64,000 bases of DNA from Acinetobacter sp. ANC 3832 (GTDB lineage: Bacteria > Pseudomonadota > Gammaproteobacteria > Pseudomonadales > Moraxellaceae), in contig NZ_NEGJ01000008.1 of the NCBI RefSeq assembly GCF_002135415.1, forward strand, positions 124,002-188,001, given 5' to 3'. The position numbers were made by a program, and so were the translations under genes. Shown here piece by piece: positions 43,794-52,959 of this stretch; positions within the stretch are counted from its first letter, which is position 1; the number at the start of each line of letters is the position of its first letter. The notes below the pieces were generated by a model. It was not told the origin of the DNA, did no database searches, and worked only from the letters and a program-made list of their open reading frames with translations.

Positions 43794-44579
43794 TTAGCCG
43801 TATTGTTTTTGCAAATATTTCACAATGGCTTCTGATTCAAATAACTCAACGCCTGTATTTGGATCGATTAAATAAGGAACTTGAATATCATTTTTTGCAC
43901 GCCCCATCACCTCTACAATTTTTTCACGCTTCCCACCTTGCAAAGGTACATATTTACCAGGTTTTAGGCGCAAAACAGCAGGACCTTGATCTTGCCAGCG
44001 CTCTTTAGGCACATTATGCAAAATAAAAGGCAATTCAAGTTCAGTTAATACACCACGCACAATACGAGAATATGGACTCGCTTCAAAACTCCATAACTCT
44101 AGAGCTTGTTCAGGCGCTTCACGATTAATAATTTTTTTATCAACCCATACACCACGTGCGCCATTCAATAATGTACCTGCTAATGCTACAACTGGATATT
44201 TTGGGTAATGTGCATATTTTTTTGGCGTCTTGCCACTTTTACCATAATGCTGAAATAAATAGTTGATGATATCTTGAGACTGATACATAGAAACACCCGT
44301 ATTATCATCCACTAAAAATGGAAAGCGTAACTTACCGCCTGTGTCTTTCACAATTTTACGGTATTTTTTCCCACCTTTTGGACAAGGAAACACTTCATAA
44401 TCCAAATTTAATAAAGTCAGTACTTCACGTACACGGCGACAAAATGGCGAACCTTCAAATTCATACAGTTTTAATAACTTTTCAGGTTGATTTGGAAAAG
44501 CTGTACCTGTTGCTCCACGTCCACCTCCAGCAATGGTTGAAGCCAATGCCTGAACGACTTTAATTTGATGATGCACCAT
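43794..44579 (-). CDS. Tandem GST N-terminal (thioredoxin-fold) domain protein
   Basis: 261 aa made of two GST-N/glutaredoxin-like domains with no GST C-terminal domain. Domain 1 (about 36-113): LYEFEGSPFCRRVREVLTLL, KLRFPFLVDDNTGVSMYQSQDIINYLF, with Cys in SPFC. Domain 2 (about 161-261): LWSFEASPYSRIVRGVLTEL, IQVPYLIDPNTGVELFESEAIVKYL, where Ser replaces that Cys. The last ten residues of each end in a YG. Probably binds glutathione; activity may reside in domain 1. A Gly-rich N-terminus (AGGGRGATG) links to a short helix. Function unknown. Confidence 0.85.
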   Translation of the reverse strand: MVHHQIKVVQALASTIAGGGRGATGTAFPNQPEKLLKLYEFEGSPFCRRVREVLTLLNLDYEVFPCPKGGKKYRKIVKDTGGKLRFPFLVDDNTGVSMYQSQDIINYLFQHYGKSGKTPKKYAHYPKYPVVALAGTLLNGARGVWVDKKIINREAPEQALELWSFEASPYSRIVRGVLTELELPFILHNVPKERWQDQGPAVLRLKPGKYVPLQGGKREKIVEVMGRAKNDIQVPYLIDPNTGVELFESEAIVKYLQKQYG

Positions 44580-44635
44580 TTTGTTATCCTTGAGCTTTTA
44601 TTAACTGATTTAAAAATCAGTTTTAAAGATGGGTG

Positions 44636-45157
44636 TTATAAATCTACTAATTTTTCTTTTGAAACCACAATGCCGTTATTATCCGCATAGATAAACTCAC
44701 CTGCATTAAACGTTACACTGCCAAAATACAAGGGTACATCCACTTCGCCTATGCCTTTACGATTACTTTTTTTCGGGATTGAAGCCAATGCATGTACACC
44801 TAAGTCCAATTCAGCAATTGCGTCCACATCACGTACACAACCGTAAATCACCACACCATTCCAATGATTTTTAACTGCAGATTCTGCAATCATATCGCCC
44901 ATGAGTGCACAACGCATGGAAGCTCCACCATCTACCACCAAAACTTTCCCTGTGCCATCTGTCGCCAGTAATTCTTTTACGCGTGAATTATCTTCATGAC
45001 ACTTTACGGTCACAATTTGTCCACCAAAACTTTTACGCGCACCATAACTTTTAAAAAAATGACCATCCATCGATGGAATGAGTGTCTGAATATTTTTTTC
45101 TGGCTGATTTTCTGAAAAATCATCTAATAAATCACAAGTGACAAATGCTACTGACAC
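44636..45157 (-). CDS. rraA: RraA-family protein
   Basis: 173 aa. Family members either inhibit RNase E or act as 4-hydroxy-4-methyl-2-oxoglutarate/oxaloacetate aldolases. Conserved core [23 protein letters not shown] and [24 protein letters not shown], with the Arg-Asp pair (VRD) used by aldolase members. The start [14 protein letters not shown] fits RraA. Without other rna or aromatic-catabolism genes nearby the two roles cannot be separated. 12 bp after the next gene upstream, so in one operon with it. Confidence 0.88.
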   Translation of the reverse strand: MSVAFVTCDLLDDFSENQPEKNIQTLIPSMDGHFFKSYGARKSFGGQIVTVKCHEDNSRVKELLATDGTGKVLVVDGGASMRCALMGDMIAESAVKNHWNGVVIYGCVRDVDAIAELDLGVHALASIPKKSNRKGIGEVDVPLYFGSVTFNAGEFIYADNNGIVVSKEKLVDL

Positions 45158-45169
45158 GGTTACTCTCCC

Positions 45170-45835
45170 TTATTTGAAATTTTGTATTTGTAAATTATCA
45201 TAAATTACGAATGGGTTGGTCTGTGTTTGTGCAGCCTCGACCATAGTCTGAGCCACTTGTTCCGCGCTTACAGGTTTATATTTAAACGTATCGGGCACAA
45301 GATGTGAAAATTTTTGATAGAGCTTTTGTGTTGCGCTTTCTAATGTTCTTTTTTCCTGACGATCCCCCAATAATAATGATGGACGGATAATTGAAATGTA
45401 TTTTAAATCCAGACCTTGAATATAGTGTTCTAACTCACCTTTCACCTTACTATAAAAAATTCTTGATGAAGCATCAGCCCCCATTGCACTTACCAATAAA
45501 TAATGTGTTTCAGTCATTTCGAATAAATCTGCAAAATGAGCATTAATTTCATAATCAATATTATAAAATCGCTCTTTAGAACCTGCTTTTTTAATGGTTG
45601 TTCCTAAACAACTAAACGCATGACTAAAGCCATTTACATCTTCATCATTCAGTAATAGAAAATCATCTAGAATAAACTGTTTTATTTTTGAGTGTTTTTT
45701 AAACTCTTGATCTTCACGGCGTACAATTACTGTTATTGCCTTACAGGCTAAATTTAAATTCAATTGTTTTACTAGCTCACGCCCCACCAGTCCTGTCGCA
45801 CCAATCACAACCGCATTCTCTATCGACCTAGTCAT
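45170..45835 (-). CDS. NAD(P)-binding oxidoreductase, HTATIP2/YwnB-like
   Basis: 221-aa Rossmann-fold protein of the atypical SDR type. N-terminal dinucleotide motif VVIGATGLVGRELVKQL; CLGTTIKKAG and FYNIDYEINAHFADLF, then LLVSAMGADASSRIFYSKVKGELE, where Ser and the YSKVK Tyr/Lys match the usual place. No close functional assignment. Cotranscribed with rraA (12 bp). Confidence 0.82.
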   Translation of the reverse strand: MTRSIENAVVIGATGLVGRELVKQLNLNLACKAITVIVRREDQEFKKHSKIKQFILDDFLLLNDEDVNGFSHAFSCLGTTIKKAGSKERFYNIDYEINAHFADLFEMTETHYLLVSAMGADASSRIFYSKVKGELEHYIQGLDLKYISIIRPSLLLGDRQEKRTLESATQKLYQKFSHLVPDTFKYKPVSAEQVAQTMVEAAQTQTNPFVIYDNLQIQNFK

Positions 45836-46050
45836 TTTTCAATCAATCCTGTTTGGTTTCATATAATTTAACGTTTTCTTTTCAATTTATCTGCATCTAA
45901 AATGTTGTCAAAGCATGTCAAGACTTGACTTTGGTGCTTTAGTTAATCACAATATGGCACTTGTTTACGGGCTGGTGATAATTCTTCTGATGTTGGATTT
46001 CAGTTGCAATTTCAGCCCGCCCAGACCAATCTATTTCAAGGAGTGCACGA

Positions 46051-46317
46051 GTGGCAAACTCTGCTCAAGCTAAAAAACGTGCTCGTCAAAACGTTAAAGC
46101 ACGCAAACACAACGCAAGCTTACGTTCTATGGTTCGTACTTATCTTAAACGTACACTAGCTGCTATTGCTACTGGTGATTATGCTGCTGCTACAGAAGCG
46201 TACAAAACTACTGTACCAGTTATTGACCGTATGGCTGATAAAGGCATCATCCATAAGAACAAAGCTGCTCGTCATAAGAGCCGTTTAAATGCACAAGTTA
46301 AAGCTTTAGCTAACTAA
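46051..46317 (+). CDS. rpsT: 30S ribosomal protein S20
   Basis: 88-aa primary 16S rRNA-binding protein. The sequence [20 protein letters not shown]...SMVRTYLKR and the C-terminal [21 protein letters not shown] are typical S20. Start is GTG at 46051 with a perfect aaggag ribosome site 7 bases upstream; a non-ATG start is frequent for rpsT, where it allows self-control. A leader of about 200 bp lies between the divergent gene and GTG. Monocistronic with a terminator directly after. Confidence 0.97.
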   Translation: MANSAQAKKRARQNVKARKHNASLRSMVRTYLKRTLAAIATGDYAAATEAYKTTVPVIDRMADKGIIHKNKAARHKSRLNAQVKALAN

Positions 46318-46328
46318 TTTATGCATGT

Positions 46329-46358
46329 GAAAAAAGCCCTAATTAGGGCTTTTTTTGT
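46329..46358 (+). terminator. Terminator after rpsT
   Basis: aaaaaagccct-aatt-agggcttttttt hairpin, 13 bp after the stop. Confidence 0.9.
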
Positions 46359-46433
46359 GTCTATGCTTTATCATCAATATATAAAAAAGGCCTGTATAAG
46401 ACTTATTTTATGCATCTAACATGATATCAATCA

Positions 46434-47171
46434 TTATTTTTCTAAAAGCTGAAACTCCCTAATCGAAAGTTGACTGACTTCACCTCGCCAAATCCACTTC
46501 AATGAACTCTCAATGAAGCTCTCTCCTTCAAACCATACAAATAAACCTTCCATCATTTCTGGCCAGTCTGCTTGTTGAATATGATTTCGCCCTGAAATGA
46601 CTGCAATAATCGCAGCAAGAATAGTGTCATGACTGACTGCTAGGCTTAAAGCATTTTTATGTTGTGGATGAGTGTTATAAATCAACTCCAAGACATCAAC
46701 AACGCCCGTGATTGGATGTTTCATTCCCGGCAATGCATTATTCACAAAACTGTTAATAAAGCCCAAAGCACCTTGTTTACGAAAGTAAGGTGCTGCTTGT
46801 TTAATATCAAGCACAAAACTTCCTGGCTCTACCAATAATCCTTGCTCCACTATCTCTATATGGTGCGTATTATTATCGATAGAAATTGCATCAGCACCCT
46901 GAATCATCAAAGCTGCCGTATCTACACAACGCTGAATTGGACTTGAAATGCAATGTTGAATCATCCGATCTGTATGATGAATCAGATAAGATCCCCAAGA
47001 TTGGGCTAAATCACGACCTTGTGATGTTAATTGCAAGTCATAGCCTGCCAAACCCTGACCATCAACAATTTCACGTATTGAATGACGTGTAAATAAAGTC
47101 ACAGGAACATTCGTATCTGGCAATAAATCAATTGCTTTCAACATACTCTTCGGCAATAACTCAAGCGCCAT
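46434..47171 (-). CDS. Histidine phosphatase superfamily protein
   Basis: 245 aa. Phosphohistidine motif RHS (Arg29-His30, VTLFTRHSIREI) and second catalytic His in ALSLAVSHDTILAAII; QRCVDTAALM provides another conserved Arg. This is the acid-phosphatase-like, branch-2-leaning layout rather than a classical phosphoglycerate mutase. No signal peptide, so cytosolic. Substrate unknown. Confidence 0.82.
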   Translation of the reverse strand: MALELLPKSMLKAIDLLPDTNVPVTLFTRHSIREIVDGQGLAGYDLQLTSQGRDLAQSWGSYLIHHTDRMIQHCISSPIQRCVDTAALMIQGADAISIDNNTHHIEIVEQGLLVEPGSFVLDIKQAAPYFRKQGALGFINSFVNNALPGMKHPITGVVDVLELIYNTHPQHKNALSLAVSHDTILAAIIAVISGRNHIQQADWPEMMEGLFVWFEGESFIESSLKWIWRGEVSQLSIREFQLLEK

Positions 47172-47235
47172 ACAAACTCAGTTTCATTTTTAATTTATTT
47201 TCCACACTATAGCATGTCAAAAAAAATGCTCAATC

Positions 47236-48087
47236 TTACAAAGTCACGTTTGATAGCGCATCTAAAGCAATTTTTTGGTTATCTTTATCTCTAAATGCGA
47301 TAAATCCATCATTGAGTACAGTATCTCGCTGATTATAAGTAAATGGCACAGCATTTAAACTCACTAAACCACCACCAATGCTTTCTAATAACCCTTGCCC
47401 CGAACTTGTATCCCATTCAGATGTTGGATGAAATCTTGGATAAATATCAATTTCACCTTCTAACATCATACAAAACTTATAAGCACTACCTGCTTCACGA
47501 CGAATAATAGGAATTTCCTGTTCAATAAAATCGATATATTGTTGATATTTTGGATTTTTACTACTATGACTCAGACCAATTTGAATGGCATCAGCTTCAG
47601 CATCTTTAAATTTATTATATCGTTCCCACGTTTTCTGACTAAATGAATATTTATAAGGTAATTCAGTTAAATAGCCGATATACATCACTTGCTCAGTCGG
47701 TACAGCAATCACAGAAAAAATGGTTTGATGATTTTGAATCAAGCTTAGATTAATGGTGAATTCATCCCGTTCATGAATAAATTCTTTTGTTCCATCTAAA
47801 GGATCTAACATCCAACACGTCCTCCATTCATGACGTTTTGAATAATCACTTTCTTCTGAAAGCACTGGAATATCAGGTGTTATTTCAGCCAATGCCTGTA
47901 ATAAAAACTGATTAACCCTTAAATCGGCTTGAGTCACAGGAGAGTGATCATCCTTTTCATCAATATTAAACTCACTACCCGCGCAATAATTTTGGTATTC
48001 TTCTAACAAAATCTGACTCGCTTGCGCCATGATAGGTACCAGTTTTAAAATTTGCTGATCTTGTGGAGCTTGAGTTGTTATAAACAT
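47236..48087 (-). CDS. cysQ: 3'(2'),5'-bisphosphate nucleotidase
   Basis: 283-aa member of the inositol-monophosphatase fold that degrades 3'-phosphoadenosine 5'-phosphate formed in sulfate assimilation. Metal sites: EESD (VLSEESDY) and DPLDGTKEFI, followed by FTINLSLIQ; WDTSSGQGLLESIGG at the C-terminal metal/substrate motif. CysQ is favoured over SuhB by DPLDGTKEF and length. Divergent from yrfG with 17 bp between starts, so promoters must overlap the coding regions or be very short. Confidence 0.93.
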   Translation of the reverse strand: MFITTQAPQDQQILKLVPIMAQASQILLEEYQNYCAGSEFNIDEKDDHSPVTQADLRVNQFLLQALAEITPDIPVLSEESDYSKRHEWRTCWMLDPLDGTKEFIHERDEFTINLSLIQNHQTIFSVIAVPTEQVMYIGYLTELPYKYSFSQKTWERYNKFKDAEADAIQIGLSHSSKNPKYQQYIDFIEQEIPIIRREAGSAYKFCMMLEGEIDIYPRFHPTSEWDTSSGQGLLESIGGGLVSLNAVPFTYNQRDTVLNDGFIAFRDKDNQKIALDALSNVTL

Positions 48088-48104
48088 GAATGTAACCTTC
48101 TTTT

Positions 48105-48803
48105 ATGCATAAATTAACTACACCGATTCTCATGTTTGACATGGACGGTACCCTACTCGATCTCGCTTTTGATGATTTAATCTGGAACTTTAAACTTCCT
48201 GAACGTCATGCAGAGACACATCAATGTTCACTCGAACAAAGCCACGCAATATTAGGGGCTTTCTATCAAGAACATAAGCATACACTATCTTGGTATTCTT
48301 CTAAATATTGGACGTCTAAAGTTGGTGTCGATGTATTACAACTTCAATATGACTTCCAAGAAAAAATTGCACCACGTTTAGGTTGCTTTGAATTACTAAC
48401 AACACTAAAAGAGCTCGGTTATCGTTGTTGGTTGCTGACCAATGCAGATCAAGCAGGCTTACAGTTAAAACTTGAAAATGTGGATTTAAGCCCTTATTTT
48501 GAACTCATGATTAGTAGTGAAGAAATTGGATACTCTAAGGAGTTTGTAGAGTTTTGGGAAATTCTACAACAAAAGCACCCGTTTGACCCCGCATCTGCTG
48601 TCATGGTGGATGATACTGCACCTGTATTGAAAGGTGCTGAACAGTTTGGTATTCAACACTTAGTGACGATTGTACAACCATCGAGTGGTAGAGCAGCTCG
48701 CAGCGCATTAGAACTGGAATACCCTGCTATTCAGGATTTAACTGAGCTTTTAACGTATCTGGATACAATTCAAAGAAAGGAACGCGATGTCAAAACAGCA
48801 TGA
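48105..48803 (+). CDS. yrfG: HAD-family nucleotidase (YrfG-like)
   Basis: 232-aa HAD hydrolase. Catalytic Asp12/Asp14 in FDMDGTLLDLAFDDLIWN, second motif LLTNAD, third Lys region (SKEFVEFW), and acidic motif VMVDDTAPVLKGAEQFG. The N-terminal DLAFDN-like stretch and HTLSWYSSKYW closely match E. coli YrfG, a GMP/IMP nucleotidase. It overlaps hslR by 17 bases; yrfG-hslR order is the same in E. coli. Confidence 0.9.
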   Translation: MHKLTTPILMFDMDGTLLDLAFDDLIWNFKLPERHAETHQCSLEQSHAILGAFYQEHKHTLSWYSSKYWTSKVGVDVLQLQYDFQEKIAPRLGCFELLTTLKELGYRCWLLTNADQAGLQLKLENVDLSPYFELMISSEEIGYSKEFVEFWEILQQKHPFDPASAVMVDDTAPVLKGAEQFGIQHLVTIVQPSSGRAARSALELEYPAIQDLTELLTYLDTIQRKERDVKTA

Positions 48804-49233
48804 GCAACAACCTGTTGAATCAATGCGTATCGATAAATGGCTTTGGGCTGCACGTTTTTTTAAAACTCGCTCCATCGCCAAAGATGCCATTGAGGGAGGT
48901 AAAGTCCATCAAAATGGTGAACGAGTCAAAGTATCCAGAGAGATACGTGTAGGCATGGAATTGACAATCCGACAGGGTTTTGATCAAAAAACAGTGCGTA
49001 TTAAGGCACTCTCTTTTATTCGTGGTGGCGCACCTGCAGCACAGCAACTTTATGAAGAAACCGAACAGAGTGTGACTCAGCGAGAGTTGATTTCCACGCA
49101 AAGAAAATTGCATAATCTTGCCCGACCAGAGCATCGTCCCAGTAAAAAAGATCGTCGCGATATCAGCAAGTTTAAACAAGAAAGTGGGCAACAGTTTGAT
49201 CAACAATGGTCATATATTGACGATGATCGTTAA
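48787..49233 (+). CDS. hslR: Ribosome-associated heat shock protein Hsp15
   Basis: 148-aa RNA-binding protein of the S4 domain family. The S4 domain is RIDKWLWAARFFKTRSIAKDAIEGGKVHQNGERVKVSREI. HslR binds 50S subunits carrying a nascent chain released during heat shock and helps recycling. The basic C-terminal tail (KLHNLARPEHRPSKKDRRDISKF) is typical. The ATG lies inside yrfG, with an aaagga ribosome site before it. Confidence 0.94.
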   Translation: MSKQHEQQPVESMRIDKWLWAARFFKTRSIAKDAIEGGKVHQNGERVKVSREIRVGMELTIRQGFDQKTVRIKALSFIRGGAPAAQQLYEETEQSVTQRELISTQRKLHNLARPEHRPSKKDRRDISKFKQESGQQFDQQWSYIDDDR

Positions 49234-49302
49234 GCTAAAAGTTGGCGCGACAATTCATGTCGTACCAGTTTAAATAAGCATAGATCAGAAATATTTTTTC
49301 TG

Positions 49303-49361
49303 TCACTATAACTGCCGTGGACAAAGATTGAATTAAAGACATCCACTTCAGTTATTAGTGA
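49303..49361 (+). promoter_or_regulatory. Long hairpin in the recA leader
   Basis: Outer arms 49303-49314 and 49349-49361 pair over 12 bp with one bulged base; inner arms gtgga (49317-49321) and tccac (49342-49346) extend the stem, 20-base loop. It ends 14 bp before the gagg ribosome site, 26 bp before recA ATG. A structured recA 5' leader with regulatory effect has been reported in Acinetobacter; equivalence is inferred. Confidence 0.65.
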
Positions 49362-49387
49362 TATTACATCGTTTTGAGGTTTACGAG

Positions 49388-50431
49388 ATGGATGATAACA
49401 AAAGCAAAGCGTTAAATGCCGCACTTAGCCAAATTGAAAAACAATTTGGTAAAAACACAGTGATGCGTTTAGGTGACAATACTGTTTTAGCCGTTGAAGC
49501 TGTATCTACAGGTTCATTAACGCTTGATATTGCACTCGGTATTGGTGGTTTACCTAAAGGACGTATTGTTGAAATTTACGGTCCTGAATCTTCTGGTAAA
49601 ACCACAATGACGTTGCAAGCAATTGCACAATGTCAAAAAGCAGGTGGAACTTGTGCATTTATTGATGCCGAGCATGCTTTAGACCCGCAATATGCACGAA
49701 AACTAGGGGTCGATTTAGACAACTTACTCGTTTCGCAACCAGATAATGGTGAACAAGCACTCGAAATTGCAGATATGCTGGTCCGCTCTGGTGCAGTCGA
49801 TATGATCGTTGTCGATTCCGTGGCTGCATTAACACCTAAAGCCGAAATTGAAGGTGAAATGGGCGACTCTCACATGGGCTTACAAGCGCGTTTGATGAGC
49901 CAAGCATTACGTAAAATTACAGGTAATGCTAAACGTTCAAATTGTATGGTTGTTTTCATTAACCAAATTCGTATGAAAATTGGTGTAATGTTTGGTAGCC
50001 CTGAAACAACTACTGGTGGTAACGCACTTAAATTCTACGCTTCAGTACGTCTAGATATTCGCCGTATTGGTCAAGTTAAAGAAGGCGATGAAATCGTTGG
50101 TTCTGAAACTCGCGTAAAAGTAGTGAAGAACAAAATGGCTCCTCCATTTAGAGAAGCATTGTTCCAAATTTTATATGGCAAAGGCGTAAATCAACTGGGT
50201 GAATTGGTTGATCTTGCTGTTGCACAAGAATTGGTAAATAAGGCAGGTGCTTGGTATTCATATCAAGGCAATAAAATTGGGCAAGGTAAAAACAATGTGA
50301 TTCGTCATTTAGAAGAGAATCCTGAAATTGCCCAAGAACTTGATCGTTTAATTCGTGAAAAGCTATTAACCCCTATAACCAAGCCTATTGAAGAGAAAGA
50401 CGAAGCTGAGCCTGAGTTTTTAGATGCTTAA
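49388..50431 (+). CDS. recA: Recombinase A
   Basis: 347-aa strand-exchange ATPase and co-protease. Walker A GPESSGKT (65-72), Walker [16 protein letters not shown], and the family loop [19 protein letters not shown]. The C-terminal tail is acidic ([13 protein letters not shown]). The ATG at 49388 follows gagg by 8 bases and matches the family start; an in-frame TTG 10 codons upstream is rejected. Terminator at 50458; recX follows 520 bp later on the same strand. Confidence 0.98.
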   Translation: MDDNKSKALNAALSQIEKQFGKNTVMRLGDNTVLAVEAVSTGSLTLDIALGIGGLPKGRIVEIYGPESSGKTTMTLQAIAQCQKAGGTCAFIDAEHALDPQYARKLGVDLDNLLVSQPDNGEQALEIADMLVRSGAVDMIVVDSVAALTPKAEIEGEMGDSHMGLQARLMSQALRKITGNAKRSNCMVVFINQIRMKIGVMFGSPETTTGGNALKFYASVRLDIRRIGQVKEGDEIVGSETRVKVVKNKMAPPFREALFQILYGKGVNQLGELVDLAVAQELVNKAGAWYSYQGNKIGQGKNNVIRHLEENPEIAQELDRLIREKLLTPITKPIEEKDEAEPEFLDA

Positions 50432-50457
50432 TTGATATCTATTATTTCAAATGATTA

Positions 50458-50481
50458 AACGCCTCTCGAGGCGTTTTTTAT
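50458..50481 (+). terminator. Terminator after recA
   Basis: aacgcctc-tc-gaggcgttttttatt hairpin, 26 bp after the stop. Confidence 0.88.
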
Positions 50482-50692
50482 TAGATTAAGATCAAGGTGA
50501 AAAAAATCAGTTATGATAAAAACAACCAATAAAGTCTCTTATTCAAAATACATAACTTCACTCATAGATCAAACAATACACCTCGTCGCATCATCAATAA
50601 AATTAAGGTTATTAGTCATTAGACGTCTTACGAAAATCAAGAAATGAACAAAATTTTATAAGTAAAAATGATATTTGATTAAGATTTAATGT

Positions 50693-50772
50693 TCCTTCCC
50701 CCCTGGGGATAAGGTTAGGATGAATCTTAAAGATAATCCTCTCCCTAACCCTCTCCTTAAAAAAGAGAGGAA
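50693..50772. repeat. REP-like intergenic repeat between recA and recX
   Basis: A C/G-rich island in AT-rich DNA: ccttcccccctggggataaggttagga, then cctctccctaaccctctcctt and aagagagg. Halves form an imperfect dyad. The CTCTCCCTAACCCTCTCC motif is a widespread intergenic repeat in many proteobacteria, so this is probably a dispersed element. The rest of 50482-50950 has no gene. Confidence 0.55.
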
Positions 50773-50950
50773 ACATCCATTATGAAAAAATATTGATTAA
50801 AAACTGACTTATGTAAGAGGTCTATTAAATACTTATTTTAAAACAACGAATCGTCTTTTCAAGATATTTAATTAAAGTGTCCAAGACACATTAATATCGC
50901 TAAACTAGTCCCTGCCCCAATTCGTTATTTTTGTTGTAGAAGATAGATTC

Positions 50951-51586
50951 ATGGATAATTCAAAATTCCCTAAAATGCTTAATTATGAAGCACTCAAGCA
51001 ACAATTTGGTGATGAGAAACCGATTGTTACATCACAGATTATTCAAGATGAAAATCTAATTCATGAAAAGACATTACTTGAATCTGACAGCCTTTTCAAT
51101 GATCAAGCAAGTGAGCAAAAAACTCAGCGCCCAGGTCTTACAGGCTCTCGTTTGCGTTCTTATGCCTTTGCGGTATTGACTCGTAAAGAATACTCAAAAG
51201 CTGACTTAATTAAAAAACTAGCGCTCTATGCTGAGCATCAAGATGAAGTGATTCAGTTAGTAGATGAACTTGCGCGAGAAAACTATCAAAGTGATCAACG
51301 TGTTGCTGAAATGATTGTACGTAGCCAAATGCGAAAAGGAAAAGGTCCCAATCGAATTAAACTTGCATTAAATGCAAAAAAGATTGATAAAGCGCTGGTT
51401 CAAGATGATATGAAAGAAGTAGATTGGTATGAAGAAGCATATCAACTTAAAGTTAAAAAATATGGAACAGAAGTAAGTAAAGACCCTAGAATCAAAGCCA
51501 AACAAATTCGATTTTTGCAATATAGAGGGTTTGAAATGGATGCGATTATGAAAGCAATTATGAAACAACAAGAGGATTTCGATTGA
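50951..51586 (+). CDS. recX: RecA regulator RecX
   Basis: 211 aa. Tandem three-helix repeats of the RecX fold: RSYAFAVLTRKEYSKADLIKKLALYAEHQDEVIQLVDELARENYQSDQRVAEMIVRSQMRKGKGPNRIKLAL. RecX blocks and disassembles RecA filaments. An N-terminal extension of about 70 residues precedes the core. Here it has its own leader, separated from recA by a terminator and a REP-like repeat. Confidence 0.92.
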   Translation: MDNSKFPKMLNYEALKQQFGDEKPIVTSQIIQDENLIHEKTLLESDSLFNDQASEQKTQRPGLTGSRLRSYAFAVLTRKEYSKADLIKKLALYAEHQDEVIQLVDELARENYQSDQRVAEMIVRSQMRKGKGPNRIKLALNAKKIDKALVQDDMKEVDWYEEAYQLKVKKYGTEVSKDPRIKAKQIRFLQYRGFEMDAIMKAIMKQQEDFD

Positions 51587-51614
51587 TTTAAAAGGAGCTG
51601 CTTATAATAATTAT

Positions 51615-51715
<101 letters not shown>

Positions 51716-51767
51716 AGCAGGGCTACCATTGCAAGAACAGAGTATAGAGACTTTTTTTTATCTTGCA

Positions 51768-52049
51768 ACATTGAATTTGTGTTTTAAGCAAGTTATTCAT
51801 TCATTTGATTATTCTATCGCCAAAAATAGAATATTTCTCAGCCTTTCATGAAAATATCCGCTCTGCTCTTCCAAAGATACTTTATATCTCCATGATTTAC
51901 GTAGAAATGCTAGAAGATTGTAAAAGGCACTTGCAATTCATGGTTGAGCCGTTTTAAATGACGCAATATGATTATTTTTTCGAAACTTTGTATCTTTATT
52001 TAAAGAATAGACTGGGTTCGAAATATGTTTACGAGATGGATATATAATT
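51768..52049. other. Intergenic region between ffs and cpoB
   Basis: Noncoding. It should hold the cpoB promoter in its right half; no specific -35/-10 chosen. No other structure noted. Confidence 0.35.
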
Positions 52050-52877
52050 ATGCTAAAGAAGCATGCTCTTTTTTCTATTGCATTACTCAGTTCAGCTTCT
52101 CTTTATGCGATTCCCATTGAATCCAGAGGTTTAAGTGATTCAAATTCAACAAGCCCTGCGCTTAATTCATCGTCTAGCCCAATTGCAGGTAATATGAATT
52201 GGGATTTGATCCAAAAAAATCAACAATTAGAAAGTCAGATTCGTGAATTACGTGGGAAAATTGAAGAGCAAGACCATTCTATTGATCAGCTAAATAAAGA
52301 ACTCACCAATCGCTATACAGATTTAGATCAGCGTTTAGAACTTTTAAATCAAAAATTAGATCCTGAAAATGCACCAACGGATGAAAGTCATTCAGAAGCG
52401 AAGCCTGCTGATAATCAACCAGCAACGCCAAACAATCCAACGAGTACATCGACAGCAAGCAAAGACACAAATAACACCGTTTCTGGAACAAATACCAGTG
52501 ATCCACAGGAATTAGAAAAAGCAGCCTATACCATTGCTTTAGATGCATATAAAAAAGGTGGTGCGAAACAAGCCATCACCCCTATGCAAAATTTTATAAA
52601 AAATAACCCTAATGGTTTATATACAGGCAACGCTTACTTTTGGTTAGCAGAATTCAATCTCGCGATTGATCCACCTAACTATAATGAAGCCAAAAAGAAT
52701 TATGAAATTGTTGCATCTAAATTTCCAAATTCCACAAAAGCCCCTCGAGCTTTATATCAACTGTATAGCATTGCTAAAGATGTGAATAAGAATGTCGCCA
52801 CAGCAAATGTATATAAAAATAAATTACTTTCTACCTACCCTCAATCTGAAGAAGCAGGCTTTTTCAAAAAACCATAA
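52050..52877 (+). CDS. cpoB: Cell division coordinator CpoB (YbgF)
   Basis: 275-aa periplasmic protein that links peptidoglycan synthesis with Tol-Pal. Signal peptide MLKKHALFSIALLSSASLYA; N-terminal trimerising coiled coil (NQQLESQIRELRGKIEEQDHSIDQLNKEL); a low-complexity linker rich in Thr/Asn/Pro (about 105-150); then C-terminal TPRs (AAYTIALDAYKKGGAKQAITPMQNFI..., YFWLAEFNLA...YNEAKKNYEIVASKFPNSTKAPRALYQL). Family length is normal. Here it is not next to tol-pal genes. Confidence 0.88.
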   Translation: MLKKHALFSIALLSSASLYAIPIESRGLSDSNSTSPALNSSSSPIAGNMNWDLIQKNQQLESQIRELRGKIEEQDHSIDQLNKELTNRYTDLDQRLELLNQKLDPENAPTDESHSEAKPADNQPATPNNPTSTSTASKDTNNTVSGTNTSDPQELEKAAYTIALDAYKKGGAKQAITPMQNFIKNNPNGLYTGNAYFWLAEFNLAIDPPNYNEAKKNYEIVASKFPNSTKAPRALYQLYSIAKDVNKNVATANVYKNKLLSTYPQSEEAGFFKKP

Positions 52878-52912
52878 GCTCAATTAATAGCACAAACATT
52901 CATAAAGCTGAG

Positions 52913-52948
52913 TCAAAAAAAAGACATCTTAAGATGTCTTTTTTTAAT
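52913..52948. terminator. Bidirectional terminator between cpoB and lpxA
   Basis: aaaaaaaagacatctt / aagatgtcttttttt: an extended palindromic hairpin between the convergent stops at 52877 and 52960. Confidence 0.88.
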
Positions 52949-52959
52949 AGTTTAATTGA

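Noticed and set aside
49234..49387. LexA-type SOS box before recA
   Set aside because: No CTG-N10-CAG palindrome; the inverted repeat present is much longer and lies in the leader.
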